From Caminibacter pacificus (GTDB lineage Bacteria > Campylobacterota > Campylobacteria > Campylobacterales > Nautiliaceae), in assembly GCF_003752135.1 (NCBI RefSeq), contig NZ_RJVK01000001.1:186001-250000 (forward strand): a stretch of DNA of 64,000 nt, read 5' to 3'. Below the pieces are notes generated by a model. That model had not been told where the DNA came from. It was given only the letters and a program-made list of their open reading frames with translations, and made no database searches. Made by a program: the position numbers and the translations under genes. Position 1 is the first letter of the stretch, and each line of letters starts with the position of its first letter. Positions 55,102 through 63,514 of the stretch are shown here, piece after piece.

Positions 55102-55602
55102 ATGAACGTAGAAATTGTTGGAAGAAACGTAGCTTTAACTGAGCCAATGAAAGACCATATTCAAAAAGTAATCGACGAAGTTGAAAAATATAATCTCGGG
55201 ATTATGCACGCAATCGTTACGGTTGATAAAGATAAAAGGGACTTTTTTACAGTCGAAATAATTATGAATATCCCTGAAAAAGGAACTGCGGTAGTTCATT
55301 ATACCGATAAAGATATGTACGCAGCTCTTGATAAAGCAAAAGATAAACTTGAAAAATTACTAAGAAGATATCACGATAAAATTAAAGACCATCGCAAAAA
55401 AGACAGAATCGAAGAGCTAATCGTAGAAGAAGAGGTTGACGAAATCGTAGAAATGCCTCTTGATGTGGAAAAACCTCTAACAATTGACGAAGCTATTGAA
55501 GAGTTCAAAAATTCCGGGCTTTATTTTATGGTGTTTAAAGACACGCACGGAGAAAAAAGAGTAATTTACAGAAGAAAAGACGGAAAACTTGGATTATACT
55601 AA
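55102..55602 (+). CDS. hpf: Ribosome hibernation promoting factor, long form
   Basis: Hpf pairs ribosomes into inactive 100S dimers in starvation. The 166-residue protein has the N-terminal beta-alpha-beta domain (VEIVGRNVALTEPMKDHIQKVIDEVEKY; DMYAALDKAKDKLEKLLRRYHDKIKDH) and the short C-terminal dimerisation domain (LTIDEAIEEFKNSGLYFMVFKD, ending YRRKDGKLGLY). Both parts together define the long form, which needs no RMF partner. AAAAAGGAG precedes the ATG. rpmH follows 47 bases later. Confidence 0.95.
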   Translation: MNVEIVGRNVALTEPMKDHIQKVIDEVEKYNLGIMHAIVTVDKDKRDFFTVEIIMNIPEKGTAVVHYTDKDMYAALDKAKDKLEKLLRRYHDKIKDHRKKDRIEELIVEEEVDEIVEMPLDVEKPLTIDEAIEEFKNSGLYFMVFKDTHGEKRVIYRRKDGKLGLY

Positions 55603-55649
55603 TTTCTTTTGGTAAAATTCCACACTAAAATTAAAAAAGGAGTAGGTTT

Positions 55650-55784
55650 ATGAAAAGAACATACCAACCAAGTAAAATCAGAAGAAAGAGAACTCACGGT
55701 TTTAGAGCGAGACTAAAAACTAAAAACGGGAGAAAAGTTCTAAAAAGAAGAAGAGCAAAAGGTAGAAAAAGATTAGCGGTTTAA
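55650..55784 (+). CDS. rpmH: Ribosomal protein bL34
   Basis: A 44-residue, very basic protein reading [18 protein letters not shown] and ending KGRKRLAV, the invariant L34 sequence. AAAAAAGGAG lies 6 bases upstream. It starts the conserved rpmH-rnpA-yidD-yidC-jag-mnmE block. The last four codons overlap the probable start of rnpA. dnaA, often adjacent in other phyla, is absent here, as usual for Campylobacterota. Confidence 0.98.
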   Translation: MKRTYQPSKIRRKRTHGFRARLKTKNGRKVLKRRRAKGRKRLAV

Positions 55785-56071
55785 GCGGCGAAGAAATAAA
55801 GATAGTTTATAAAAGAGGAAAGAGATTAAACGGCAAATTTTTTACTATTTTGTATCTTTCCTCTGATTCTTTAAAAGTTTCTGCGATAGTATCGAAAAAG
55901 ATATCTAAAAAAGCCGTTATAAGAAACAAAATAAAAAGAAGAATCAGACATTTGGCAAGTATCTATTTAAAAACAGGTTTTTTTATAGTTTTGCCGAAAT
56001 TTGATATTTCGGAAATAGAATTTAAGAGATTGGAAAATGATTTTAAAAAAATTGTCGATAAAATCGGTTGA
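55772..56071 (+). CDS. rnpA: Ribonuclease P protein component (probable AUU start)
   Basis: RnpA helps the catalytic RNA process tRNA 5' ends. The signature [10 protein letters not shown] (RNR motif) and the fold are clear. Standard start codons give only a fragment from TTG 55850 (73 residues) that lacks the first helix and strand. The frame is open upstream to 55766, and its residues [18 protein letters not shown] match the normal N-terminus. No ATG, GTG or TTG exists there. The best start is ATT at 55772, nine bases after AAAGG, giving 99 residues and a 13-base overlap with rpmH. ATA at 55796 is a weaker option. yidD overlaps the 3' end by 35 bases. Confidence 0.8.
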   Translation: MSGLSGEEIKIVYKRGKRLNGKFFTILYLSSDSLKVSAIVSKKISKKAVIRNKIKRRIRHLASIYLKTGFFIVLPKFDISEIEFKRLENDFKKIVDKIG

Positions 56072-56360
56072 GTTTTATCGATATTTTATAAGTCCCTTAT
56101 TCGGTCAAAAATGCAGATATTATCCTACTTGTAGCGAATATGCGTTGTGGGAATATAAAAACGATAACTTTTTCAGTGCTACCGTAAAAACAATATTAAG
56201 AATTTTAAGATGTAATCAGTTGTTTAGAGGAGGGATAGACTATCCGGTAATTACAAAGAAAATAAAACCGGTGTATGGAAAAAAAGAGAAAATTGATTTT
56301 TGGTATATTCCTACGAAAAAAAAGAATAAATATATCGTAATAAAGGCGAATAATGAATAA
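56037..56360 (+). CDS. yidD: Membrane protein insertion efficiency factor YidD
   Basis: YidD assists YidC. The 107-residue protein has the family core FYRYFISPLFGQKCRYYPTCSEYALWEY and ILRCNQLFRGGIDYPV. The tail is lysine-rich. ATG 56037 lies inside rnpA; a TTG at 56052 would also be possible. It overlaps yidC by 8 bases. Order and spacing are those of the classical block. Confidence 0.93.
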   Translation: MILKKLSIKSVEFYRYFISPLFGQKCRYYPTCSEYALWEYKNDNFFSATVKTILRILRCNQLFRGGIDYPVITKKIKPVYGKKEKIDFWYIPTKKKNKYIVIKANNE

Positions 56361-57897
56361 TAGCGGTAATCTAAGAAGAATAATCATAGCAACGGTGATT
56401 TCATTTGCTTTTTTTGTGGCTTATGACTTTTTCGTATTGCAGCCGCAAATGGAAAAAGCTCAAAAGACCCAAACTCAAAAAGTAGAAAAAAACACGACTA
56501 CAACTACAAACACTTCAAAAGTAGCTTCAAACACAAAAGCATTAAATACAAAAACGTTAGTTGAAATAAGTTCTAAAAACTTCGATGTAAAAATCGATTC
56601 TATCGGTAGAATTACAAGTTTCGTACTTAAACAAAACAAATTCAACACGAAAAAAGGTAAGCATTTACAATTAATTGCTCCTAATTTGCCAAAACCGCTT
56701 GAAATGAGATTTGAAGATGCTGAAATTAACAAACTTGCATTTTCTACATCAGCAACTGCCGATAAAAATAAAATCGAAATCAAGGACAAACCTCAAAGTG
56801 TCACTATTACTCAGAATTTAAACGGGTTGATAGTTAAAAAAGTTATCACTTTTTATCCTAACGGAAGATATGATATAAAAGTAGAGCTTTCAAAAAATGT
56901 AACTTATTATATCTCTCCTGGATACAGACCTGATGTTGCAATAGATCAGTTAACGATTCACGGAGCTCTTATCAAAAAAAGCGACGGAACTCTTGAAATT
57001 ATAGAAGACGGAGACGCTAAGCCTGAAACAATCAATAACGCTATCGTTTTAGCGGGGTTTGACAGATATTATACGACTCTGTTTTTCTCTAAAGAACCTA
57101 TTACTGCCGTAGTGGTGCCTGATAAAGAAGAAAATCCGACTCTTTTTGTAAAAAGCGATAAAAATATCGAACTTACAGGCTATATCGGTCCTAAATTCGT
57201 AGATACTCTAAAAAGTATAAACCCTCAACTTGTAGATGTAGTGCAATACGGAGTGGGTACGTTTTTTGCGAGAAATCTTTTCTTAGTACTTGATTGGTTA
57301 CATAAAATGGTTGGTAACTGGGGGGTTGCTATTATTCTTTTAGTGGTGCTTGTAAGACTTGTACTATTCCCTCTAACATATAAGGGAATGGTGAGTATGT
57401 ATAAGCTAAAAGAGCTTGCGCCGAAAATGAAAGAAATCCAAGAAAAATATAAAAAAGACCCACAAAAACTTCAAATGCATATGATGAAGCTCTATAAAGA
57501 GCATGGAGCTAATCCTCTTGGCGGTTGTTTACCTTTATTATTGCAAATCCCGATTTTTTACGGAATTTATAAACTCCTATTATATTCAATCGAGCTTAAA
57601 GGGGCTCATTTCTTATGGATTAAAGATTTGAGTTTAATGGATCCGTATTTCATTTTACCGGTACTAATGGGTGTTTCTATGTATATTCATCAAAAACTTA
57701 CACCGACAAATTTCCAAGACCCTATGCAAGAGAAAATTTTCAAATTCTTGCCTGTTATCTTTACGATTATGATGGCGACGTTCCCTGCGGGTCTCGTATT
57801 ATATTGGACAACGAACAATATCCTATCAATCGCACAGCAATGGATTATTAATAAAATAATGGAAAGTAAAAAGGCAGCTTTAAAGGCTAAAAAGTGA
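56353..57897 (+). CDS. yidC: Membrane protein insertase YidC
   Basis: YidC inserts and folds inner-membrane proteins. The 514-residue protein has the Gram-negative layout: an N-terminal helix (IIIATVISFAFFVAYDFFVL), a threonine/asparagine-rich linker, a large periplasmic beta domain to about residue 300, and five conserved helices (WGVAIILLVVLVRLVLFPLTYK with the hydrophilic-groove arginine; GGCLPLLLQIPIFYGIY; FPAGLVLYWTTNNILSIAQQ). It overlaps jag by 4 bases. Confidence 0.97.
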   Translation: MNNSGNLRRIIIATVISFAFFVAYDFFVLQPQMEKAQKTQTQKVEKNTTTTTNTSKVASNTKALNTKTLVEISSKNFDVKIDSIGRITSFVLKQNKFNTKKGKHLQLIAPNLPKPLEMRFEDAEINKLAFSTSATADKNKIEIKDKPQSVTITQNLNGLIVKKVITFYPNGRYDIKVELSKNVTYYISPGYRPDVAIDQLTIHGALIKKSDGTLEIIEDGDAKPETINNAIVLAGFDRYYTTLFFSKEPITAVVVPDKEENPTLFVKSDKNIELTGYIGPKFVDTLKSINPQLVDVVQYGVGTFFARNLFLVLDWLHKMVGNWGVAIILLVVLVRLVLFPLTYKGMVSMYKLKELAPKMKEIQEKYKKDPQKLQMHMMKLYKEHGANPLGGCLPLLLQIPIFYGIYKLLLYSIELKGAHFLWIKDLSLMDPYFILPVLMGVSMYIHQKLTPTNFQDPMQEKIFKFLPVIFTIMMATFPAGLVLYWTTNNILSIAQQWIINKIMESKKAALKAKK

Positions 57898-58544
57898 GAA
57901 TAGAAGCTAAAACTTTGGATGAAGCGTATTTAGAAGCGGCAAAAAGACTTAATTGTTCCGTTTCGGACTTAAACGCAAAAGTTATTCAATACCCGTCAAA
58001 GGGTATTTTCGGTCTTTTTGCAAAGCCTGCGATTATCGAAGTGGACGAGCATATAGATTTTGATATTGAAGACGTACTTCCTAAAATCAAAGAGGGGCTT
58101 GAGAATCTTTTTAAAAAATCATGTTTTAACGTAGAAGTTAGCGAAGTTAAAAAATATGACGAAGAGACCGTATTTATTAAACTTGACGGAGAAGATGCAG
58201 CACTTTTGATAGGAAAAGAAGGCTATAGATACAACGCTTTGAATTATATGTTTTATAATTGGATAAACCAAAAATACGGATTTAAAGTAAGACTTGAAAT
58301 TGCTGAGTTTCTTAAAAATCAAGAAGAGATGTTAAGAAGTTTTTTGGCGCCGTTTATTGAAAAAGTGAGACAAAGAGGTTATGGAAAAACCAAACCTTTT
58401 GACGGAATTTTAGCGTTTTTGGCTTTGGAAATTTTAAGAGAGGCATTTCCTGAGAAATATGTCGCTATTAAAGAGAGAAACGGCGAAAAATATGTAGTAA
58501 TCGGAGATAGACATGGAGACAATAGCGGCAATAGCGACTCCTAA
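57894..58544 (+). CDS. jag: Jag/KhpB-like RNA-binding protein
   Basis: The 216-residue protein has the Jag N-terminal domain (AKTLDEAYLEAAKRLNCSVSDL; the YPSKGIFGLFAKPA segment), a KH-like domain with the loop GKEGYRYNALNYM, and a C-terminal R3H-like region (RSFLAPFIEKVRQRGYGKTKPFDG; ILREAFPEKYVAIKERNGEKYVVIG). Jag/KhpB binds RNA and is encoded next to yidC in most bacteria. GTG start at 57894 inside yidC. Its end overlaps mnmE by 32 bases. Confidence 0.9.
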   Translation: MRIEAKTLDEAYLEAAKRLNCSVSDLNAKVIQYPSKGIFGLFAKPAIIEVDEHIDFDIEDVLPKIKEGLENLFKKSCFNVEVSEVKKYDEETVFIKLDGEDAALLIGKEGYRYNALNYMFYNWINQKYGFKVRLEIAEFLKNQEEMLRSFLAPFIEKVRQRGYGKTKPFDGILAFLALEILREAFPEKYVAIKERNGEKYVVIGDRHGDNSGNSDS

Positions 58545-59841
58545 CGGGATAGGGGCGATTTCGATTGTTAGAATTTCGGGTGATAATGCACTTGAAATAG
58601 CAAAAAAACTGACAAAAAAAGAGTTTACTCCAAGAAAAGCCACTTTAGCAAAAGTATTTGACTCAAACGACGAATTAATCGACATAGCTCTTGTAATTTA
58701 CTTCAAAGCACCAAGTTCGTTTACCGGTGAGGATGTTGTCGAATTTCAATGTCACGGCGGTGTGGTAGTTAGTCGTCTTATTTTAGAAGAGGTCTTAAAA
58801 CACGGTGCAAGACTTGCAAATCCGGGTGAATTTACAAAAAGAGCTTTTCTAAACGGAAAAATTGACGCTTCGCAAGCCGAGGCAATTGCAAAGCTTATTG
58901 AAACACGCTCAAAAGAGGGTGCGAAATTATTATCTCGTCAGCTTGAGGGAGACTTATCTAAATTCGTAGATGAAGTAAGAGAAAAACTTATAGAGATAAT
59001 GGCGTATGCCGAAGTTTTTATCGATTATGCCGAAGAAGATTTGCCTGAAACATTAGGTAGTGAAATCGAAGAGAGACTTCAAAAAATAGAAGAGCTTTTG
59101 ATTCATACTCTTGAATCGAGCAAAAGAAGAGAAGCTCTTCTTAGCGGTTATAAAGTAGCAATCGTAGGAAAGCCAAATGTCGGTAAAAGCTCTATTTTAA
59201 ACGCTTTATTAAATAAACAAAGAGCGATTGTAAGTGATATTGCCGGTACAACGAGAGATACTATCGAAGAAGATATTCAAATCGGCTCTCATCTCATAAG
59301 AATAATCGATACCGCTGGAATTAGAGCGGCAAAAGACGAAATTGAAAAAATTGGAGTTGAGAGAAGTAAAAAGGCTATTGAAGAAGCTGATATAGTAGTT
59401 GGAGTTTTTAGTGCCGATGAATTCACAAAAGAAGACGAAGAGATTTTGGAGCTTTTAAAAAATGTGGATAAAGAAGTTATTATCGTTATTAATAAAGTCG
59501 ATAAGGGCATCAATATAGACCTGGATAAATTCCAAGGTTTAAAAGTAGTAAAAATTTCCGCAAAAAAAGATATTTCGCCTTTAATAGACGAACTGAAAAA
59601 TTTACTTGATAGTTTTTCAAGTGAAGACGAACATATATTAATCTCGACTCGCCAAATTCACGCCGTAGAAAAAGCATTAAACGCCATTAACGAATCAAAA
59701 CAATTTTTACAAACGGGAGAGCTTGAACTTTTCAGTTATCAAATACAAGATGCAATCAGAGCTATTAGCGAAATTACCAAACCTTTCGAGTATGACGAAA
59801 TGCTTGATAAGATGTTCGGTAGTTTTTGTGTAGGAAAATAA
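58513..59841 (+). CDS. mnmE: tRNA modification GTPase MnmE
   Basis: MnmE, with MnmG, puts the carboxymethylaminomethyl group on wobble uridine 34. The 442-residue protein shows ETIAAIATPNGIGAISIVRISG at the start, a folate-binding domain, the G domain (GKPNVGKSSILNALL, DIAGTTRDT, DTAGIR, NKVD), and the catalytic cysteine in the closing CVGK. The ATG lies inside the last 32 bases of jag. Confidence 0.97.
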   Translation: METIAAIATPNGIGAISIVRISGDNALEIAKKLTKKEFTPRKATLAKVFDSNDELIDIALVIYFKAPSSFTGEDVVEFQCHGGVVVSRLILEEVLKHGARLANPGEFTKRAFLNGKIDASQAEAIAKLIETRSKEGAKLLSRQLEGDLSKFVDEVREKLIEIMAYAEVFIDYAEEDLPETLGSEIEERLQKIEELLIHTLESSKRREALLSGYKVAIVGKPNVGKSSILNALLNKQRAIVSDIAGTTRDTIEEDIQIGSHLIRIIDTAGIRAAKDEIEKIGVERSKKAIEEADIVVGVFSADEFTKEDEEILELLKNVDKEVIIVINKVDKGINIDLDKFQGLKVVKISAKKDISPLIDELKNLLDSFSSEDEHILISTRQIHAVEKALNAINESKQFLQTGELELFSYQIQDAIRAISEITKPFEYDEMLDKMFGSFCVGK

Positions 59842-59856
59842 ATAAAGGAGTGAAAA

Positions 59857-60249
59857 ATGACAATACTTGAACTTAAAAAAATGATGATGAAAGCTAAAAA
59901 AGAAGACAAAACAAAAGCAAACGCATTAATGATGCTTGTTGATAGCGCACAAAAAATCGCAAAAGAAAAAGGTGAAGAAGTTAGTGAAAAACACATAATC
60001 GACGCCGCTAAAAAACTTGCTAAAATGGCTAAAGAATCTATTGAAGCCGGAATGGAAGAGGCTAAAAAAGAACTTGAAATTTATGAAAGTTTTCTTCCTA
60101 AAATGTTAAATGAAGAAGAAACTACGAAAATAATTAAAAATATAATCGACGAAATCGGCGGTAAAAATATGGGTGAGATTATGAAAAGATTAAAACAAAG
60201 AGGAGATATCGATTTAGGTCTTGCAAGCAAGATTATAAAATCTCTTTGA
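59857..60249 (+). CDS. GatB/YqeY domain protein
   Basis: A 130-residue helical protein of the YqeY family: TILELKKMMMKAKKEDKTKANALMMLVDSAQ and then ESFLPKMLNEEETTKIIKNIIDEIGGKNMGEIMKRLKQ. The family matches the tail domain of GatB of the tRNA-dependent amidotransferase, but the role of the free-standing form is not settled. Several poly-lysine stretches are notable. AAAGGAG precedes the ATG. The last 17 bases overlap the convergent YqjE-like gene. Confidence 0.9.
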   Translation: MTILELKKMMMKAKKEDKTKANALMMLVDSAQKIAKEKGEEVSEKHIIDAAKKLAKMAKESIEAGMEEAKKELEIYESFLPKMLNEEETTKIIKNIIDEIGGKNMGEIMKRLKQRGDIDLGLASKIIKSL

Positions 60250-60559
60250 TCTCCTTTATTTTTTTGTGTATATAAACTCCTAAAATCACTCCCAAAAGCA
60301 ACAATATAAAACTTAAAATAAAAACTGCGGTAATTTTTGAGGTATAAATAGAAAGTATCAAAAATAGTCCGTAAAAAATACCGATTATTGCAAAACCGAT
60401 AAAAAGAGAGGCTAAAATCATCAAAAATATCAAAATCAAACTTTTTTGAATTAAGGTGTTAAGTTTTTCTTTTTGAGTTTCTATAAAACTTAGTGTTTTA
60501 AGCTCCATCATTTTAACAGAAAGTCTAAGAAGCTCCAAAATTGTAATAAGTCCTTTCAT
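60233..60559 (-). CDS. YqjE / holin-superfamily-like small membrane protein
   Basis: The 108-residue protein has an amphipathic N-terminal third, then two long hydrophobic segments (LILIFLMILASLFIGFAIIGIFYGLFLIL and AVFILSFILLLLGVILGVYI), and a lysine-rich end. This layout matches YqjE/Phage_holin_3_6 proteins, which go with YqjD-like partners and are linked to ribosome hibernation or envelope stress. The partner gene lies directly upstream, overlapping by 4 bases. It is not evidence of a prophage. Confidence 0.65.
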   Translation of the reverse strand: MKGLITILELLRLSVKMMELKTLSFIETQKEKLNTLIQKSLILIFLMILASLFIGFAIIGIFYGLFLILSIYTSKITAVFILSFILLLLGVILGVYIHKKIKEIKEIL

Positions 60560-60783
60560 TTTAACGCTTTTCCTATTATTAGTCCTGTTATAAAAGCGAT
60601 GAGTAAAAAAACAATAGGCATCTCTTTTTTCTCAAGCAAAAAATCTATAAATTCCTGAGAATATTTTTTTAGTTTTTCCAAATCTTCTTCATTGAAGAGG
60701 TCTTTAAAATCAAACTCTTGATTTTTTATTATCTCTTCGATTTTTTGTTTTGTAAGGGCTATCTCTTTTTCTATATCACTCAT
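60556..60783 (-). CDS. YqjD/ElaB-like (DUF883-type) tail-anchored protein
   Basis: A 75-residue protein with a helical charged N-terminus (SDIEKEIALTKQKIEEIIKN) and one C-terminal membrane helix (MPIVFLLIAFITGLIIGKALK) with a glycine spacing as in YqjD/ElaB. In E. coli such proteins tether ribosomes to the membrane in stationary phase. I start at ATG 60783, six bases after AAAGG; an in-frame TTG at 60789 is less likely. The start region overlaps the end of the glutamate dehydrogenase gene. Confidence 0.65.
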   Translation of the reverse strand: MSDIEKEIALTKQKIEEIIKNQEFDFKDLFNEEDLEKLKKYSQEFIDFLLEKKEMPIVFLLIAFITGLIIGKALK

Positions 60784-63370
60784 TTTCAACCTTTAAGGAG
60801 TTTAGTAGAAGTTCATTACTTAAATAATTATAATAAAAAATCGACTTATGTTTTTTAAGTTCTAAAGGATTTATAAAGTTTTTTGGATGGATTTCATGAT
60901 TTAGCGAATATAAAATGGAGTTGTAAAGAAATATTTGGAAATTTTTGTAAGTTTGATATTTCATCTCTTCTTCGAGTTTGCTTTTTGTTTTTATGTTTTT
61001 GATTTGATTTAGGATTTTTTCAAGTTTAATTACCGCGTTTATTTGAGAATATATTTTTTGTAGCTGTCTTAAGCTTTTGCCCGTTTTTTGAGAGATTTTA
61101 AGCAAAATTGAGATAAATTTGAGTCTGTTTTGGTTTTTTATAAAATCATCAAGGTCGTTTATTATTTTCTCATCCGTTTTTTCTATACTCGAATCTATGT
61201 TTAGAGTTATGATATCATCAATTAATTCCAAAATTTTATATTGTTTTTTTATTTCTAAATTTAAAGCTTCTTCTTTTATTTTTTCAAGATTTAAAACTTC
61301 GTTTAAGATTAAAATATTGATAATTTTTTGAGTGGAAAAGTTTTTTAGGATTTTTAGTCCGTAAAGATTTACTACTTTGTTTGTTATTACGGTTTTTGCT
61401 ATCTCTTTTTTTAAGATGTGTTTTTCATAGTCTATTTCTAAAGGAAAGTACTCTTTTAGATATTTTTCATCAAAAAAATCTATTTTTTCTTTTATAAAAA
61501 GTTTTGTATAAAGAAGCAAAATCGCAAGGATAGGTCTTAACGGCTTGGTAGAATCGAACGTTTTGAAAACTTCATTAAAAGTTTCTACGTTTTGTAGAGT
61601 GTTTGCAAACTCTTTAATGTCTTCTTCGCTAAGCTTTTCGTCAAGCGAGATTCTAAGAGGTTGCATAATATTTTGGGTTAGCACTTTTTTTATTACGATA
61701 TCGGTATATTTTAAAACGTCGGCATTAATTAGTTTTAGGTTTACTTCATAATCGCTTATGTTAACTCCCGCGCTGTTGTCTATAGCATCAAGGTTTATTC
61801 TTCCTTTTTGAGAGTATTCGACTCTGGCTTTATTCGTCATTGCTAAATTGGCGCCCTCGCAAACACAGAAAGCTTTTATTTCGTTTGCGTCGATTCTTAT
61901 GTCTGCGTTTTGTTTATCGCTTATTAGTTCGTTGATTTCTTCGCTTGCTTTTACGTATGTACCTATTGCTCCGAAATATAACATATCGACTTTTAGTTTT
62001 AATAATTTTTTTATAAGTTCGTCCGTTTGGATGATTTGGGAGTCGTGATTTATTAATTTTTGAATCTCATTTGATATTTTTTGAGTTTTTTTGCTTCTAT
62101 CAAATATCGCTGCGCCTTTTGAAAGAGCTTTTTTTTCGTAGTGTTTCCACGAAAGTGAGTTTTCAAAAAGCCTTTTTCTCTCTAAAAAAGATTTTTTAAT
62201 ATCGGGATTTGGGTCTATGAAAATCTCTTTTGAAGATATTGCGGCTATGAGCTTGAAGTTTTCATTCATAAGCATTCCGTTGCCAAAAACGTCTCCTCTC
62301 ATAGAGCCCACACCCACGACGCTTATTTCGTCTTTGAATATATTTTTGTTTATTTCCAAAAAGTGTCTGTTTGCTGAGGTCAAAGCTCCAAGAGCAGTAA
62401 TTCCCAATTTTTTATGAGAATATCCGTTTTTGCCGCCGCTTGCAAAAGCGTCTTTGAAAAAATATCCTCTTTTAATCGCTATTTCGTTTGCTATGTCGCT
62501 AAAGTCGCTCGTACCTTTATCGGCCGCCACTACGAAATAAAAATCTTTATCTTCCCCGTACTCAAAATCCACCAAATCAAGAAGTGCGTCGATATATAAC
62601 GAATAGCATTTTTTAATTTTTTCTCTGCTCGGATTTTCATCAAAAATAAAAAATCCTCCTTTTGCTCCGTTTGGGATGATAATTGCGTTTTTGTATTGTT
62701 GGGTTGTCATTAAATCTTTTATCTCTTCTCTAAAATCCACTCTTTGAGAATATCTGATACCGCCTCTGCTGATTTTACTCATCCTAAGATGAACGCCGCA
62801 AAAATCGTTATGATAAACAAAACTTTCGATATTGGGATTAATTCCTTTTAATAGGTGCTTGAAGTTTTTGATATCGATTTTAAAAGCTATAGTTTCTTTG
62901 TTTTTTTCCAAATTAGTTTTTATTATGTTTTTTTTAATTTCTCTAAAAATCAAAAGTACTTGATGTTCGCTTTGATTATCGGTGTCTATTTCTAAAGAGG
63001 GATTTTTTATAAATGAAGAATATTTTATGTAGGTGTTGATAATGAATTCGTAAGAAAATTTCATTATTTGAGACTGATAAATAGCTAAGGCTCTTAAAAA
63101 ATTTATCTCTTTTAAAGAAAAATCAAGCTGATAAAAATAGTAAAGTTTGCATTTTTTAGGTATTTTTCCAAGGAGTGCGTTTTTTAAGATTTTAGTAAAA
63201 AGTTCTTTGTTCTTTATCGGTTTATTTACTTCTATTTCGTAATTGTTTTGTGAAGTGTTCAGTTTTTGTATTGTGAATTGAAAATTCTCTAAAAGATCAA
63301 CGATTTCGTTAATTGTTAGAGGATTTTGAGAGGTGATTGTGAGATTTTTTTCATTTATTTTTATTTGCAT
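60776..63370 (-). CDS. NAD-specific glutamate dehydrogenase, large type
   Basis: The 864-residue protein belongs to the large NAD-dependent glutamate dehydrogenases. The catalytic core is clear: SRGGIRYSQRVDFREEIKDL, then NAIIIPNGAKGGFF with the substrate lysine, VVAADKGTSDFSD, and GVGSMRGDVFGNGML in the NAD domain. GDH proteins of this class are usually about 1000 or 1600 residues, so this one is short, mostly at the N-terminus. It converts glutamate to 2-oxoglutarate and ammonia, or the reverse. It is followed by the YqjD/YqjE-like pair and preceded by a basic micro-ORF. Confidence 0.88.
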   Translation of the reverse strand: MQIKINEKNLTITSQNPLTINEIVDLLENFQFTIQKLNTSQNNYEIEVNKPIKNKELFTKILKNALLGKIPKKCKLYYFYQLDFSLKEINFLRALAIYQSQIMKFSYEFIINTYIKYSSFIKNPSLEIDTDNQSEHQVLLIFREIKKNIIKTNLEKNKETIAFKIDIKNFKHLLKGINPNIESFVYHNDFCGVHLRMSKISRGGIRYSQRVDFREEIKDLMTTQQYKNAIIIPNGAKGGFFIFDENPSREKIKKCYSLYIDALLDLVDFEYGEDKDFYFVVAADKGTSDFSDIANEIAIKRGYFFKDAFASGGKNGYSHKKLGITALGALTSANRHFLEINKNIFKDEISVVGVGSMRGDVFGNGMLMNENFKLIAAISSKEIFIDPNPDIKKSFLERKRLFENSLSWKHYEKKALSKGAAIFDRSKKTQKISNEIQKLINHDSQIIQTDELIKKLLKLKVDMLYFGAIGTYVKASEEINELISDKQNADIRIDANEIKAFCVCEGANLAMTNKARVEYSQKGRINLDAIDNSAGVNISDYEVNLKLINADVLKYTDIVIKKVLTQNIMQPLRISLDEKLSEEDIKEFANTLQNVETFNEVFKTFDSTKPLRPILAILLLYTKLFIKEKIDFFDEKYLKEYFPLEIDYEKHILKKEIAKTVITNKVVNLYGLKILKNFSTQKIINILILNEVLNLEKIKEEALNLEIKKQYKILELIDDIITLNIDSSIEKTDEKIINDLDDFIKNQNRLKFISILLKISQKTGKSLRQLQKIYSQINAVIKLEKILNQIKNIKTKSKLEEEMKYQTYKNFQIFLYNSILYSLNHEIHPKNFINPLELKKHKSIFYYNYLSNELLLNSLKVENE

Positions 63371-63403
63371 TCATTTTCTTTGTGTTAAGAAAAGAAAGAG
63401 AAA

Positions 63404-63463
63404 TTATTTAGAATATAAAACTCTTCTTCTCTTTCTTTTCATTTTGAATTTTCCTCTTGCCAT
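63404..63463 (-). CDS. 19-residue basic micro-ORF with a perfect ribosome-binding site
   Basis: The frame encodes MARGKFKMKRKRRRVLYSK: 10 of 19 residues are lysine or arginine. AGGAGG lies 5 bases before the ATG, one of the best ribosome-binding sites in the window, and a TATAAT box lies about 30 bases upstream of the start. It resembles in style tiny ribosomal proteins such as eL41 or bTHX, but I recognise no family. It could instead be a leader peptide for the glutamate dehydrogenase gene 33 bases on. The leader may fold so that CTCC pairs with the ribosome-binding site. Confidence 0.5.
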   Translation of the reverse strand: MARGKFKMKRKRRRVLYSK

Positions 63464-63491
63464 ACGCACCTCCTATTATGGAGTAGGTAAA

Positions 63492-63497
63492 ATTATA
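63492..63497 (-). promoter_or_regulatory. -10 box ahead of the micro-ORF and glutamate dehydrogenase
   Basis: TATAAT on the minus strand in the context TTGATATAATTTTACC, nearly identical to the promoter at 32224-32237. It lies 29 bases upstream of the micro-ORF start. Confidence 0.6.
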
Positions 63498-63514
63498 TCA
63501 AAATTAAATTAATA

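Noticed and set aside
60233-60783. Holin-like membrane pair as a sign of a prophage
   Set aside because: No other phage genes are near; the pair fits YqjE/YqjD proteins better.
63404-63463. Assignment of the micro-ORF to ribosomal protein bTHX or eL41
   Set aside because: Basic composition is similar but I cannot align any conserved motif.
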